Positions 51,324 to 61,246 of a DNA stretch of 64,000 bases are shown here, one piece after another (positions within the stretch are counted from its first letter, which is position 1; the number at the start of each line of letters is the position of its first letter). Position numbers and translations under genes: made by a program. The stretch is taken from contig JAGOOC010000002.1 of assembly GCA_017992695.1 (NCBI GenBank), forward strand, positions 83,460 through 147,459, written 5' to 3'. This stretch comes from Bacteroides sp. (GTDB lineage Bacteria > Bacteroidota > Bacteroidia > Bacteroidales > Bacteroidaceae). Under the pieces are notes generated by a model, which did not search any database, had not been told where the DNA came from, and saw only the letters and a program-made list of their open reading frames with translations.

Positions 51324-52646
51324 TTATTTTCTTGCTTTGGGCATCATCTTGCCCATCTTGCTGCCGGTTACCATCTTCATCATTTTGCGCGTCTGATCAA
51401 ACTGCTTCAGCAGGCGGTTTACCTCTTGAATAGTAGTTCCACTACCTTTGGCAATGCGTGTACGGCGCGAACCGTTTAGCAATTCGGGGGTAGAACGTTC
51501 TTTAGGAGTCATGGAGTGAATGATGGCTTCGATGCTCTTGAACGCATCGTCGTCGATGTCGATGTCTTTGATGGCTTTGCCCACACCGGGAATCATCGAT
51601 GCCAGCTCTTTGAGGTTACCCATCTTTTTAATTTGAGCAATCTGGCTCAGGAAGTCGTTAAAGTCGAACTGATTCTTGGCAATCTTCTTTTGCAAGCGTT
51701 TGGCCTCTTCCTCGTCGTATTGCTCTTGAGCGCGCTCAACTAGCGACACGATATCGCCCATGCCCAATATACGGTCGGCCATACGTGAAGGGTGAAACTG
51801 GTCAATGGCATCTAGCTTCTCGCCTGTACCTACAAACTTGATGGGTTTGTTTACTACCGAGCGGATAGAAAGTGCCGCACCACCACGAGTATCACCGTCA
51901 AGTTTGGTCAGCACCACACCGCTGAAGTCGAGACGGTCGTTGAACTCCTTGGCTGTGTTTACAGCATCCTGTCCCGTCATCGAGTCTACCACGAAGAGAA
52001 TCTCGTTGGGGTTGATTGCCTCTTTGATGGCTGCAATCTCGTTCATCATCTCTTCGTCGATGGCCAAGCGACCGGCTGTATCGACTATAACGAGATCGTA
52101 TCCTTTGGCTCTCGCCTCTTTGATGGCGTTTTTGGCAATCTCAACAGGGCTTTTGCTGTCGAGTTCCGAGTACATGGGTACTCCGATTTGTTGGGCCAGT
52201 ATCCCTAACTGTTCGATGGCTGCGGGACGATAAACGTCGCAAGCCACCAGCAGTGGGCGTTTGTTCTTTTTCGTTTTCAACAGCTGAGCCAGCTTGCCCG
52301 AGAAGGTGGTTTTACCCGAACCTTGCAAACCTGCCATCAGAATAACCGCCGGTTGTCCTTTCAAATCAACCTCGGCTGTTTCGCCTCCCATCAGCATGGC
52401 AAGTTCGTCGTGAACGATCTTCACCATCAGTTGGCTCGGCTTCACCACGGTAAGCACGTTCTGTCCCAGTGCTTTTTCCTTTACGGTATCGGTAAATGTT
52501 TTCGCTACTTTGTAGTTAACGTCGGCATCGAGCAGGGCTTTACGCACATCTTTCAGCGTTTCTGCTACGTTGATTTCGGTGATTTTTCCTTCACCTTTCA
52601 AAATCTTAAACGACCTGTCGAGTCTCTCACTTAAATTATCGAACAT
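51324..52646 (-). CDS. ffh: Signal recognition particle GTPase Ffh
   Basis: The 440-residue protein binds SRP RNA and signal peptides of nascent membrane proteins. It has an N-domain, G-domain with the G1 motif GLQGSGKTT near residues 107-115, DTAGRLAIDEEMM, and a methionine-rich M-domain (MKMVTGSKMGKMM) at the C-terminus. First gene of the ffh-folD-capA unit. Confidence 0.97.
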   Translation of the reverse strand: MFDNLSERLDRSFKILKGEGKITEINVAETLKDVRKALLDADVNYKVAKTFTDTVKEKALGQNVLTVVKPSQLMVKIVHDELAMLMGGETAEVDLKGQPAVILMAGLQGSGKTTFSGKLAQLLKTKKNKRPLLVACDVYRPAAIEQLGILAQQIGVPMYSELDSKSPVEIAKNAIKEARAKGYDLVIVDTAGRLAIDEEMMNEIAAIKEAINPNEILFVVDSMTGQDAVNTAKEFNDRLDFSGVVLTKLDGDTRGGAALSIRSVVNKPIKFVGTGEKLDAIDQFHPSRMADRILGMGDIVSLVERAQEQYDEEEAKRLQKKIAKNQFDFNDFLSQIAQIKKMGNLKELASMIPGVGKAIKDIDIDDDAFKSIEAIIHSMTPKERSTPELLNGSRRTRIAKGSGTTIQEVNRLLKQFDQTRKMMKMVTGSKMGKMMPKARK

Positions 52647-52687
52647 ATCTTAGTTGAATTATGAATTACAAATAATGAATTGAAGCG

Positions 52688-52695
52688 CAAATGTA
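52688..52695 (-). promoter_or_regulatory. Bacteroidota -7 box for the ffh unit
   Basis: CAAATGTA reads TACATTTG on the minus strand (TAnnTTTG), 42 bp before ffh. Confidence 0.55.
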
Positions 52696-52711
52696 CAAAA
52701 TTCTGTTGTAT

Positions 52712-54034
52712 TTATATCTTTTTGTTCTGCCATTTTGCTTTTTTGAAGTAAATATAGCTGCTGATTAAGAGCAACGTATAGTACAGAATTTCAATGGTGA
52801 AGCAAACGGCAACCGACGATTGCAGCCAAATGCCAACGAAAAAGATGTACGCTGTATAGAACGCCAGTGTTACCATTTCGAGAATAAGAGCAGCTTGCGT
52901 ATTGCCGGTTCCCGACACGCCGCTGAAGATTATATTTGACACCGAAGCGATGAGCATGGCACAACAGATGATGTAAACTGAAGGCACCGATTCGGCAATC
53001 AACGCCGTTTCATTGGTGTAAATAGAGAGAATGGCCTGCGGGAAAAGTGCCGTGAACCCCACCAGTAAAACCATGATAATGAATGACAGTTTGGCAATCT
53101 TTTTAATAAGAATCATCACGTGGGTAATGCCACCGGCGCCGATGGAGTTGCTCACCAAACTATTGGTGGCCGTAGAGAGTGCACTGACCGGAATGAGCAT
53201 CATGACGTAGATGCTTCGAACGATATTGGCTACAGCCAGTTCGCGCTGCCCCAAACGTTCAACCGCTACGAAGAAGATAAACCAAGTAGCCATTGAGAAG
53301 AAATATTGCAACATCATGAAACACGAAATGCTTAAGATGCGCATCAGTAAGCCAAAATCAAACGAGCGCCAACGATCCATGCCATATTTCTTTAAATTGA
53401 CCGTGATGTACGTATAGATAACGAAGAATAAAATGGAGCTGGCTTCGGCAATCACCGAGGCTATGGCTGCCCCTTTAATACCCATTTCCGGCAGGCCGAA
53501 GTTGCCAAAGATTAGGGCATAGTCGAGGACTACATTGGTTAGTGCCATCACAATGGCATTGATTGTAAGCACCTTGGTACGTGTAATGCCGATGTAGAAC
53601 GCTCGGAACATCACATTGATAAATGAGAAAAAGAATCCGTATATACGCCAGTCAAGATACTCCATCGTAGCGTCGAAAATGGCAGGTGAGGAGACGAGCA
53701 TGTGCATGATGTCTCCGCCAAAAGCTTTGGTAAAATTAAAAAGCAAGAAGGCCGTCACGAGTAGAAACATAACACCTTGAATCATCACAGGACCCACATC
53801 GGCATATCTACCTTCGCCGTTGCGCCGGGCAATCACAATTTGCGAACCGGTACTGAACCCGAAAGCGATGGTGAAGATGCAAATATAGAAGAGCCCTCCC
53901 ATGGCCGATGCTCCGAGGGCTACTTCACTAACACGTCCCAGAAAGGCCGTATCGGTAACGTTAATAACATTTTGTGCCAGTAAACTGAGGAGTATCGGGT
54001 AGCTGACACTCCAAATATGTTTGTTGGTGTACAT
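52712..54034 (-). CDS. MATE-family efflux transporter
   Basis: The 440-residue membrane protein has 12 hydrophobic segments and the MATE opening WSVSYPILLSLLAQNVINVTDTAFLG. A repeat of the motif near the middle (VNATNSLVSNSIGAGG-like, here STATNSLVSNSIGAG) marks the second half. It exports cationic compounds or drugs against Na+ or H+; the substrate is unknown. It sits between ffh and the sulfatase on the same strand. Confidence 0.94.
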   Translation of the reverse strand: MYTNKHIWSVSYPILLSLLAQNVINVTDTAFLGRVSEVALGASAMGGLFYICIFTIAFGFSTGSQIVIARRNGEGRYADVGPVMIQGVMFLLVTAFLLFNFTKAFGGDIMHMLVSSPAIFDATMEYLDWRIYGFFFSFINVMFRAFYIGITRTKVLTINAIVMALTNVVLDYALIFGNFGLPEMGIKGAAIASVIAEASSILFFVIYTYITVNLKKYGMDRWRSFDFGLLMRILSISCFMMLQYFFSMATWFIFFVAVERLGQRELAVANIVRSIYVMMLIPVSALSTATNSLVSNSIGAGGITHVMILIKKIAKLSFIIMVLLVGFTALFPQAILSIYTNETALIAESVPSVYIICCAMLIASVSNIIFSGVSGTGNTQAALILEMVTLAFYTAYIFFVGIWLQSSVAVCFTIEILYYTLLLISSYIYFKKAKWQNKKI

Positions 54035-54059
54035 AAAAAACGTTTAGGTATTGAGCAGG

Positions 54060-54067
54060 CAAAGATA
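54060..54067 (-). promoter_or_regulatory. Bacteroidota -7 box for the MATE gene
   Basis: CAAAGATA reads TATCTTTG on the minus strand, 26 bp before the MATE start. Confidence 0.55.
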
Positions 54068-54074
54068 ACGCTTT

Positions 54075-55577
54075 TTATTCAGATACCGGCCCACTCTTTT
54101 GAGCTCTTTGTTCGCGATTGTTTATATCTCGTGCTCCAGGACCTGTGTGATGGGGATAACCGGGCGTGTGACTGCGCCATTGCTTATCAGCTTCAACTTT
54201 TAACGTGCGATAATCGTCTCCGGTTCTAGCAATGTAATCATCAAGCATGGCACGATGTGCTGCCAGCACGTGGCTGTATTTCGGGTTTTTAGCCAAATTA
54301 TGCTGTTCACCTTTGTCTGTTTTGAGGTCATACAGTTCCTCTCCATCTCCTTCGAGGTAGTGTGTGTACTTATATCTCGGGCTACGTATCATGCGTCCGG
54401 GAGTTACAATGGTTTCATATTCGCTGTGCCACTCCGAAACCACGTAAGGGTGGGTGAGGGTTTGTTTCTTTCCTTTTAGTGTAGGAACGAGGCTGATGCC
54501 AAGTTTGCCGGCAGGCACATCGATAGCTGCCAGTTCGCAAAGGGTTGGAAGCAGATCGGTTGTGGGTTGGGTGAGTAGCTTACTGATGGGTTTTTTCTGT
54601 GGTTTGATGCCCGGTCCGGCAATAATAAAGGGTACGTTAGTGATCTCTTCATAAAAACTCACTTGCTTGGTTACCATGCGGTGCGATGCCATTCCGTCGC
54701 CATGGTCGGCCATGATGATAACGATGGTGTTTCGGCCTGCCGGTGTGGCATACAGTGCTTGCAACACGCTCTCCACCTGCTTCGATACCATTTTGGTATA
54801 ATGCTGAAAAGCAGCAATGTAGTGTCGGTAATTCTCTTCGCTCCAAGGAGCAGCTTGTGTCATGCGGCGATGGCTGCAACAGATGTACTGTATAGGTGTG
54901 GGCACGCTGCTCCAATCGTTTACCTCAAAGTTGGCCGGCAGTTGTGGTAGCGGTGTGCTGATGGGGGTATTGGTATGTTCGCCTTGACAACTGCCTACAT
55001 AGCCACAGATGTTGTGCGGATTTTGAAAATCGACAATGCAGATAAACGGATCTTGCGGTGGATTGCTGAGGTACGAAACTGCATCCTCACACGTACCCAC
55101 ATCCAGAAAACTGTCTTTATTGACCGGAAACGCTGGATCCTCGAATGGCTGAGCTACCGGTTCTTTATGTTTAAATCCCCTTAATGCGCCCATGTCGTGT
55201 GTTTTGCCAAAGTGAACGGCATCGTATCCGTCGGCACTAAAGAGGCTGCCAAGTGTGGGGATGCTTTCGGGTAGCATCGGGTTGATGGGTTCGTCCGAAT
55301 TGGAGCGTATGTTCGTTTGATGGGGCATCATGCCACTCCACAGGCCAGCTCTTGAGGGCTGACTCAAAGGGCAGCCCACGTAGGCATTGGTGAAAATCAC
55401 GCCTTGTTGGGCTACACGATCGATTGCCGGGGTGCACCCCTGTGTTTCGCCGTAGGCTCCTACTACGCGTTGTGTCAGATGATCGCATTGGATAATCAGA
55501 AAATTGGGTTTCTCTTGTGCTTGTGCGGAAATGTTGCTTAATGCAACAACTCCCATCAATGGATAGATTGGTTTCAT
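54075..55577 (-). CDS. Exported sulfatase
   Basis: The 500-residue protein has a signal peptide (ending SAQAQEKPN) and the sulfatase signature CPLSQPSRAGLWSG, in which Ser72 in SQPSR is the residue converted to formylglycine by an anaerobic sulfatase-maturating enzyme. The N-terminal metal site reads QCDHLT rather than the usual DD. GDGMASHRMVTKQ closes the metal site. Probably acts on host or plant sulfated glycans; the exact substrate is not visible. It stands alone with its own promoter. Confidence 0.93.
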   Translation of the reverse strand: MKPIYPLMGVVALSNISAQAQEKPNFLIIQCDHLTQRVVGAYGETQGCTPAIDRVAQQGVIFTNAYVGCPLSQPSRAGLWSGMMPHQTNIRSNSDEPINPMLPESIPTLGSLFSADGYDAVHFGKTHDMGALRGFKHKEPVAQPFEDPAFPVNKDSFLDVGTCEDAVSYLSNPPQDPFICIVDFQNPHNICGYVGSCQGEHTNTPISTPLPQLPANFEVNDWSSVPTPIQYICCSHRRMTQAAPWSEENYRHYIAAFQHYTKMVSKQVESVLQALYATPAGRNTIVIIMADHGDGMASHRMVTKQVSFYEEITNVPFIIAGPGIKPQKKPISKLLTQPTTDLLPTLCELAAIDVPAGKLGISLVPTLKGKKQTLTHPYVVSEWHSEYETIVTPGRMIRSPRYKYTHYLEGDGEELYDLKTDKGEQHNLAKNPKYSHVLAAHRAMLDDYIARTGDDYRTLKVEADKQWRSHTPGYPHHTGPGARDINNREQRAQKSGPVSE

Positions 55578-55606
55578 GCTAAACTTAAGTGATAAATTAA
55601 TAGCGA

Positions 55607-55636
55607 CAAATATAGGAAAAAACGGATGAACTCAAA
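55607..55636 (-). promoter_or_regulatory. Canonical Bacteroidota promoter of the sulfatase
   Basis: On the minus strand TTTG (55633-55636), an 18-bp spacer and TATATTTG (55607-55614), 29 bp before the start codon. Confidence 0.75.
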
Positions 55637-55737
55637 GAGCTGTGTTGTGCTTTTAGACACGAGTGGTATAGATTGTACAAATTTGAAAGGTTTATAGCTC
55701 GGTGTAAGATGAAGGTGCCCTATAGTGTATATAACGA

Positions 55738-55784
55738 AGCGGGCACAATCGAGTATTTTGTTGAAATACTCAGCTGTGCCCGCT
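55738..55784 (-). terminator. Long hairpin after rho
   Basis: AGCGGGCACA pairs with TGTGCCCGCT, and GAGTATTT with AAATACTC, around a short loop. It is 24 bp past the rho stop. The T run is missing, so it is a possible terminator or stabilising 3'-end structure. Confidence 0.55.
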
Positions 55785-55808
55785 GTTGTTGTTTTGCTAT
55801 GAACGTGT

Positions 55809-58025
55809 TTAGCTATTCATGCTCATCAGAAATTCGTCATTATCGCGTGTTTTCTCCAAGCGATCTTTTACGAAGTCCATCGCTTCGATGGGGTTCATGT
55901 CCGACAGGTATTTGCGAAGAATCCACATGCGATCAAGTGTTTGCTTGTCGAGCAGCAGGTCGTCACGACGTGTGCTAGAAGCCACAATGTTAACAGCCGG
56001 GAAGATGCGTTTGTTAGACAAGTTACGGTCAAGTTGCAACTCCATGTTACCTGTGCCTTTAAACTCTTCGAAGATAACTTCGTCCATTTTAGAACCGGTA
56101 TCGATCAGTGCTGTAGCAATGATGGTCAATGATCCACCATTCTCAATGTTACGTGCAGCACCGAAGAAACGTTTGGGTTTGTGTAGTGCGTTGGCATCCA
56201 CACCTCCCGAGAGCACTTTGCCCGATGCCGGAGAGACTGTATTGTAAGCACGTGCCAAGCGTGTGATGGAGTCAAGGAAAATGACCACATCGTGTCCACA
56301 CTCTACCAAGCGTTTCGCTTTTTCCAAAACGATGCCTGCTATCTTTACGTGGCGTTCGGCCGGCTCGTCAAAGGTCGACGCAATGACTTCGGCATTTACG
56401 CTACGTGCCATGTCGGTTACCTCTTCGGGGCGCTCGTCAATAAGCAACATAATCATATATACCTCGGGATGATTGGCCGCAATAGCATTGGCTATGTCCT
56501 TCATCAATATCGTTTTACCGGTCTTGGGTTGCGCCACAATCAGTGCACGTTGTCCTTTACCGATGGGCGAGAACAAGTCTACCACGCGAGTCGACAAAGA
56601 GTCGGAGTATCCACCTTTGCAGAGTTTGAACTTCTCATCGGGGAAGAGCGGAGTGAGGTGCTCGAAGGGAACGCGGTCGCGCACAATCGAGGGGTCACGT
56701 CCGTTTATTTTAGCTACTTTCACTAGTGGGAAGTACTTTTCACCTTCTTTGGGAGGGCGAATTACCCCTTCGACCACATCGCCGGTTTTCAAGCCAAACA
56801 GTTTGATCTGTGATTGTGATACGTAAATATCATCGGGCGATGAAAGGTAGTTGTAATCTGAAGAACGAAGAAAGCCGTAACCATCTTGCATGATTTCCAA
56901 TACGCCTGTTCCAACCAGAATATCGTCGAACTCGTACACCTTTTCGCGTTCAATGATTTTGCGTTCGGGTGCGTGTCCCTCTTCGCCTGCTGCCGGGTGA
57001 TGTGGCTGTGTCGGGCGTTGTTGCATCATGGGGCGTGGGTTGTTACCTTGGCGAGGTTGGTTGTTGTCGCGCGGACGAATCACCCGTTGTTGAGGTTGCG
57101 CATGCGAATCGGTTGCAGCAGCAGGAGCAGTAGGGGTTAGTTCGACTTTAGTCGATTCGAATTTGCCAAACAGTTCGGTAGGCAACGCTGTTTTCTCCGA
57201 AGGAAGATCTTCGATGGGAATGAAATCGTTATCCGAATCTGCATCAGTCAAGATAGCGCTTACTTCGTCAATAACAGCAGGATGTTTCTGCTTGATAATA
57301 GGTTTAGCAATGACCCTTCCTTCTGTTGCAGGTTTCTGTTCCACGTTAGGTCTCTGTTCCGCATTGGGCTTGTGCTCCGTGTTGGTTTTTTGATCAACAG
57401 CAGGGCTTATTACAGCTACTTCTTTGTTTGACGTAACCGGTGAAGTTGCTTTTGGCTCTGTCGTTTCTGCTTTGACAGGTGAGCTGATTGTTGTCTCTTG
57501 CTCTTCCGCTACCTCTTTGCGAGGGCGTCCTACCTTTTTCTTTTTCGGAGAAGCGGCAGCGGGTGTGGCTGGCTTCGCTTCAGTTACTTCGGTAGAAGTT
57601 GGTTGTGGTTTACTTGTTTTTTCGGCGTTCTGCTTGGGTTGCTGTGGTTTAGCAGCCTGATTGTTGGCAGGCTGATTCGTGGCAGCAGCAGTAGCAGGTG
57701 CTTGAGCAGCCGGAGCGTTGTTGGTAGCCGGAGCATTCGGTTCTGTTTTGGTTATCTCTCCGCTTTTTGTAGCCGAGAACACCTTGTTTTCCTTCTTCAC
57801 CGGTACGCGAGAGCGTTTCTTCTTGTCGTCCACTGATGATTTGCGTTCTTCTTTTAGCTTGTCGGCAGCTACTTTTTTAGTGGCGCCAACAATCGCTTGT
57901 TCATCAAGGATTTTATAAACAAGTTCTTCTTTTTTTAGTGAGTCGGTTTTTTTGATACCCAGTTCTTGGGCAATAGTTTGAAGTTCCGACAAGTTTTTGT
58001 CGTTTAATTGAATAATGTTATACAT
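55809..58025 (-). CDS. rho: Transcription termination factor Rho with long disordered insert
   Basis: The 738-residue protein starts [19 protein letters not shown] (Rho_N). About 240 residues (roughly 70-310) of low-complexity A/P/T/Q/K-rich sequence follow, including an AT-hook-like [11 protein letters not shown] and repeats of EQKPN/EQRPN. The RNA-binding cold-shock domain and ATPase come after, with Walker A AQPKTGKT near residue 498 and the signature [14 protein letters not shown]. Similar inserts in Bacteroides Rho are known to be disordered and to affect condensation and gene expression. The frame upstream of 58025 has no support. Confidence 0.94.
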   Translation of the reverse strand: MYNIIQLNDKNLSELQTIAQELGIKKTDSLKKEELVYKILDEQAIVGATKKVAADKLKEERKSSVDDKKKRSRVPVKKENKVFSATKSGEITKTEPNAPATNNAPAAQAPATAAATNQPANNQAAKPQQPKQNAEKTSKPQPTSTEVTEAKPATPAAASPKKKKVGRPRKEVAEEQETTISSPVKAETTEPKATSPVTSNKEVAVISPAVDQKTNTEHKPNAEQRPNVEQKPATEGRVIAKPIIKQKHPAVIDEVSAILTDADSDNDFIPIEDLPSEKTALPTELFGKFESTKVELTPTAPAAATDSHAQPQQRVIRPRDNNQPRQGNNPRPMMQQRPTQPHHPAAGEEGHAPERKIIEREKVYEFDDILVGTGVLEIMQDGYGFLRSSDYNYLSSPDDIYVSQSQIKLFGLKTGDVVEGVIRPPKEGEKYFPLVKVAKINGRDPSIVRDRVPFEHLTPLFPDEKFKLCKGGYSDSLSTRVVDLFSPIGKGQRALIVAQPKTGKTILMKDIANAIAANHPEVYMIMLLIDERPEEVTDMARSVNAEVIASTFDEPAERHVKIAGIVLEKAKRLVECGHDVVIFLDSITRLARAYNTVSPASGKVLSGGVDANALHKPKRFFGAARNIENGGSLTIIATALIDTGSKMDEVIFEEFKGTGNMELQLDRNLSNKRIFPAVNIVASSTRRDDLLLDKQTLDRMWILRKYLSDMNPIEAMDFVKDRLEKTRDNDEFLMSMNS

Positions 58026-58215
58026 AGAGTATATGTGAGTTGTTAATATTTTCTCGTTTTGTTGATACATGAAGGGCATAGCACGACTCAATAGGTCACA
58101 GGCTATGCAGACATACGTTTCTTGTTTCTATTATAAGTATATAGGGATAATTATTGTTGAATCGAAAACAATGCCCAACTTCCTCCGGTGAGGAATACAA
58201 CATGCTTCAACGGTA

Positions 58216-58223
58216 CAAAGATA
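58216..58223 (-). promoter_or_regulatory. Bacteroidota -7 box for rho
   Basis: CAAAGATA reads TATCTTTG on the minus strand, about 190 bp before the rho start, leaving a long leader as is usual for autoregulated rho genes. No small open frame was identified in the leader. Confidence 0.45.
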
Positions 58224-58276
58224 ATGAATTAATTTGATTTTATGATTGATTTATTACTTTTTTCATACTAAAACTC

Positions 58277-58284
58277 TATATTTG
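58277..58284 (+). promoter_or_regulatory. Bacteroidota -7 box for the EFR1 gene
   Basis: TATATTTG fits TAnnTTTG, 20 bp before the EFR1 start. No clear -33. Confidence 0.55.
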
Positions 58285-58303
58285 CGCAATCAATGCAAAT
58301 ATT

Positions 58304-59140
58304 ATGTTTATAAAAGAAGCTCAAACGATTTATTTTTCGCCTACTCATACCTCTAAACAAATAGCTGAAGCCATTGTTCGGGGAACGGAGATTGAATCAG
58401 TTGAAACCAAAGATATCACTTTGGGTGTCATTCCCGAAACAATATTACCCGCATCAACGCTGGCCGTAATAGCAGTACCTGTATACGGTGGTCGCGTGGC
58501 ACCCTTGGCCATGGAGCGTTTGCGTAACATTCGCGGCAGAAACACGCCTGCAGTGCTGGTGGTTGTTTATGGCAACCGTGCGTATGAAAAGGCACTCGTT
58601 GAACTCGATTTGCTGATGACGCAGCAGGGGTTTAAAGTGATTGCCGGCGGCACGTTTATTGGTGAGCATTCGTATAGTAACTCTAAATATCCTATTGCTC
58701 AGTGCAGGCCCAATGCCAATGATTATCAAATGGCCCATCGCTTTGGACAAGATGTGGCACAGAAGATTGCAGCTGCCAATAGCTTAGATACGCTCTATGC
58801 AACTGATGTAAATCGCATAGCGCGTCCTGTTCAACCTTTTTTCCAATTGCTTCGTTTTACAAGTAAGGTTGTTGCCCTGCGCAGGCGCGGTACCCTCATT
58901 CCACGTACCCCGTGGGTCGAGGACGAGAAGCGTTGTGTCCATTGCGGAATTTGTGTAAAAGGTTGTCCTGCGCAGGCCATTGCTCCGGGCGATGAGTTAA
59001 ACACCGATCCCTCTAGTTGCATCAAGTGTTGTGCTTGCGTCAAGAACTGTCCGCATCAGGCCAGGGTGTATGATACGCCTTTTGCCGGGCTGTTATCTCA
59101 ATGTTTCAGTAAGCAGAAAAAACCGCAAACGATTTTTTGA
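58304..59140 (+). CDS. EFR1-family flavodoxin/ferredoxin fusion
   Basis: The 278-residue protein has an N-terminal flavodoxin-like part (FSPTHTSKQIAEAI ... VPVYGGRVAPLA) and a C-terminal 2[4Fe-4S] ferredoxin domain with CVHCGICVKGCPAQA near residues 211-225 and CIKCCACVKNCPHQA near 239-253. It probably shuttles electrons in anaerobic metabolism; partners are unknown. The gene stands alone between rho (divergent) and mltF (convergent). Confidence 0.92.
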   Translation: MFIKEAQTIYFSPTHTSKQIAEAIVRGTEIESVETKDITLGVIPETILPASTLAVIAVPVYGGRVAPLAMERLRNIRGRNTPAVLVVVYGNRAYEKALVELDLLMTQQGFKVIAGGTFIGEHSYSNSKYPIAQCRPNANDYQMAHRFGQDVAQKIAAANSLDTLYATDVNRIARPVQPFFQLLRFTSKVVALRRRGTLIPRTPWVEDEKRCVHCGICVKGCPAQAIAPGDELNTDPSSCIKCCACVKNCPHQARVYDTPFAGLLSQCFSKQKKPQTIF

Positions 59141-59153
59141 TGAAGCGTGTGGC

Positions 59154-60545
59154 TTATGACTTAATTTTATTTTTATATGTCTGATACCTCTCTGTGATGT
59201 CTCGAACGAAGTTATAGGTCTCAATCCCACGAAAATAGCCATTCTTGCACACTGGGTCGGTAAAGTACTCTTCGTTGCTTTTCAGCAAGATGTAGTTTTC
59301 CACATTGTTTCTCCACACCGTTTTCTTCTTACCGTACTTCTCGGCCAAGGCAATGGCATCATTGATGTGTCCCAATCCGGCATTGTAAGAGCCTAGTATA
59401 AAGTAGATGCGCTCCTGTTTGTCGGCAATCACTTGCAGGTTTCGGTCAGTCGCTTCAATGTATTTCACTGCGGCTTTAATGCTCTCTTCCGGGTTTTGCT
59501 CTTTGCCCTCAGGCACTCCCATGGCACGAGCCGTACGAGGCATGAGCTGCATCAATCCTCGGGCCCCCGCCCACGAAACAGCTGTAGTGTCGAAGTTCGA
59601 CTCGGTATAAGCCAGCGAAGCCAGCAGGCGCCAATCCCAATCAATCTCCTTGGCATACTTTTTAAACAAATGGTCGTAGTGCGATATTTTCCCCTCTTTA
59701 AGCGATAGGATGGGAGAGTGTGGTATCGATTTTCCTATTTCGAAATAACGCTTCATACTGGCACTGTATTCGGGCGAAATTACATTGGCTGCATACCATT
59801 TGTCGGCCGCATCTGCCAGTTGGGTGCACGCTTTGCGCACGGCCCACGAGGCACGTTGATCAAAACTAACCGAGAGGCTGATGTTCAAGTTGGGGTAATA
59901 GGTCTTGTTGAGGCGTGCCAAGTCATTATCGGCAATGGTATAGGCTATTTTTCCTTGTGCCACTTGGCTCATCAAGTCTTCGATGGTGATGCTGTCTCCC
60001 GTTACCAAGTGAATGTTGATGCCTCCTCCCAACTCGTTGTTCAAGTTCACCAAGCGCTTGTAATGCTTCCCGGGCTTTACATACACCTCTTGCCCAACCA
60101 ACTGGGTAACGTCGGTCAGCGGTTTGGTTTTGCCGTTATTGCGTTGCACAATCACCTGATGGGTAATCACCTCTTCGCCACAATAGGTGAGGCTATCCTT
60201 CCACTCCTTGGTGATGGGAAGGTTGTAAGCAATAATATCTCCCTCTCCTGCTAGTAATTTCTTGATCATATCGGGTACATTATTGGCCACCTCTACCCGA
60301 AGCTTTACCCCCAAACTTTTGGCGAACTGTTCACTTAGCTCATACTGAAAGCCCATATCCTGTCCTCGGTAAATGAAGTATGAGGTCGAACTGTAGAGCG
60401 TAAGCACCACCAACTCTCCGCTGTCTTTAATTTGAGCCAAGTCTCGAACTCCCTCTTGCTCGTTACCCGTCAGGTGACCATTGCGACAGGCAAACACGCT
60501 CAAGAGAAGCGATAATACGAGTAAGAGCGAAAGCCGATGGTTCAT
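59154..60545 (-). CDS. mltF: MltF-like membrane-bound lytic transglycosylase
   Basis: The 463-residue lipoprotein (lipobox LLSVFACRNG) combines an amino-acid-binding SBP_bac_3 domain (residues 40-260) with an SLT domain (ASLAYTESNFDTTAVSWAGA, catalytic Glu near 316, and RGLMQLMPRTARAMG). It degrades peptidoglycan and may sense fragments. It follows udk by 2 bp. Confidence 0.93.
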   Translation of the reverse strand: MNHRLSLLLVLSLLLSVFACRNGHLTGNEQEGVRDLAQIKDSGELVVLTLYSSTSYFIYRGQDMGFQYELSEQFAKSLGVKLRVEVANNVPDMIKKLLAGEGDIIAYNLPITKEWKDSLTYCGEEVITHQVIVQRNNGKTKPLTDVTQLVGQEVYVKPGKHYKRLVNLNNELGGGINIHLVTGDSITIEDLMSQVAQGKIAYTIADNDLARLNKTYYPNLNISLSVSFDQRASWAVRKACTQLADAADKWYAANVISPEYSASMKRYFEIGKSIPHSPILSLKEGKISHYDHLFKKYAKEIDWDWRLLASLAYTESNFDTTAVSWAGARGLMQLMPRTARAMGVPEGKEQNPEESIKAAVKYIEATDRNLQVIADKQERIYFILGSYNAGLGHINDAIALAEKYGKKKTVWRNNVENYILLKSNEEYFTDPVCKNGYFRGIETYNFVRDITERYQTYKNKIKS

Positions 60546-60547
60546 CT

Positions 60548-61156
60548 TTATTTGAGGTGTTTATTCATGTACATGGTGAGTATGTCAATCGCTACTTGGT
60601 TGCTGCCACCTTCGGGCACAATCAAGTCGGCATACCGTTTGCACGGTTCGATAAACTGCAGATGCATGGGTTTCAGTACACGCGTGTATCGCTCCATCAC
60701 CGCCTCGGCCGTGCGTCCGCGTTCAATGACATCGCGCTGAATGACACGTATCAATCGTTCGTCCGGATCGGCATCGACAAAGATCTTCAAATCCATCATG
60801 TTGCGTAGTTTTTTATCACACAGGCCCAAGATACCTTCAATGATAATTACCTCTTGTGGTTCCACATGAATGGTCTGAGGCAGGCGTGTACAAGTTAAAT
60901 AAGAGTAAGTGGGCTGTTCGATACTTTTTCCCTCTTTCAGCAATGCCACATGGCGCGAAAGCAGGCCCCAATCGAACGCATCCGGATGGTCGAAATTGAT
61001 GTTTTGACGCTCTTCCACAGGTACATGGCTGCTATCCTTGTAGTACGAGTCTTGAGGGAGTAATACCACTTTGCCTGTCGGGAGGCTTTCAATGATTTTT
61101 TGCACAACGGTGGTCTTTCCCGACCCCGTTCCGCCTGCTATTCCTATTATTAACAT
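60548..61156 (-). CDS. udk: Uridine kinase
   Basis: The 202-residue enzyme phosphorylates uridine and cytidine in pyrimidine salvage. The P-loop GIAGGTGSGKTT begins at residue 5, and DSYYKD plus NFDHPDAFDW are the family's nucleoside-binding motifs. The start at 61156 gives the family N-terminus; the upstream part of the frame runs through the intergenic promoter region. Confidence 0.96.
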   Translation of the reverse strand: MLIIGIAGGTGSGKTTVVQKIIESLPTGKVVLLPQDSYYKDSSHVPVEERQNINFDHPDAFDWGLLSRHVALLKEGKSIEQPTYSYLTCTRLPQTIHVEPQEVIIIEGILGLCDKKLRNMMDLKIFVDADPDERLIRVIQRDVIERGRTAEAVMERYTRVLKPMHLQFIEPCKRYADLIVPEGGSNQVAIDILTMYMNKHLK

Positions 61157-61187
61157 TCGTTTGTATGTATATTTAAAACAAATAGAG

Positions 61188-61195
61188 TAATTTTG
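61188..61195 (+). promoter_or_regulatory. Bacteroidota -7 box for the Dabb-dsbD unit
   Basis: TAATTTTG matches TAnnTTTG, 52 bp before the Dabb start. A TTTG occurs 24 bp upstream, longer than the usual spacer. Confidence 0.5.
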
Positions 61196-61246
61196 CAATT
61201 GATACTGAAGGCAAATATAAAACAATTAATTAAAATAGTAACGTTT

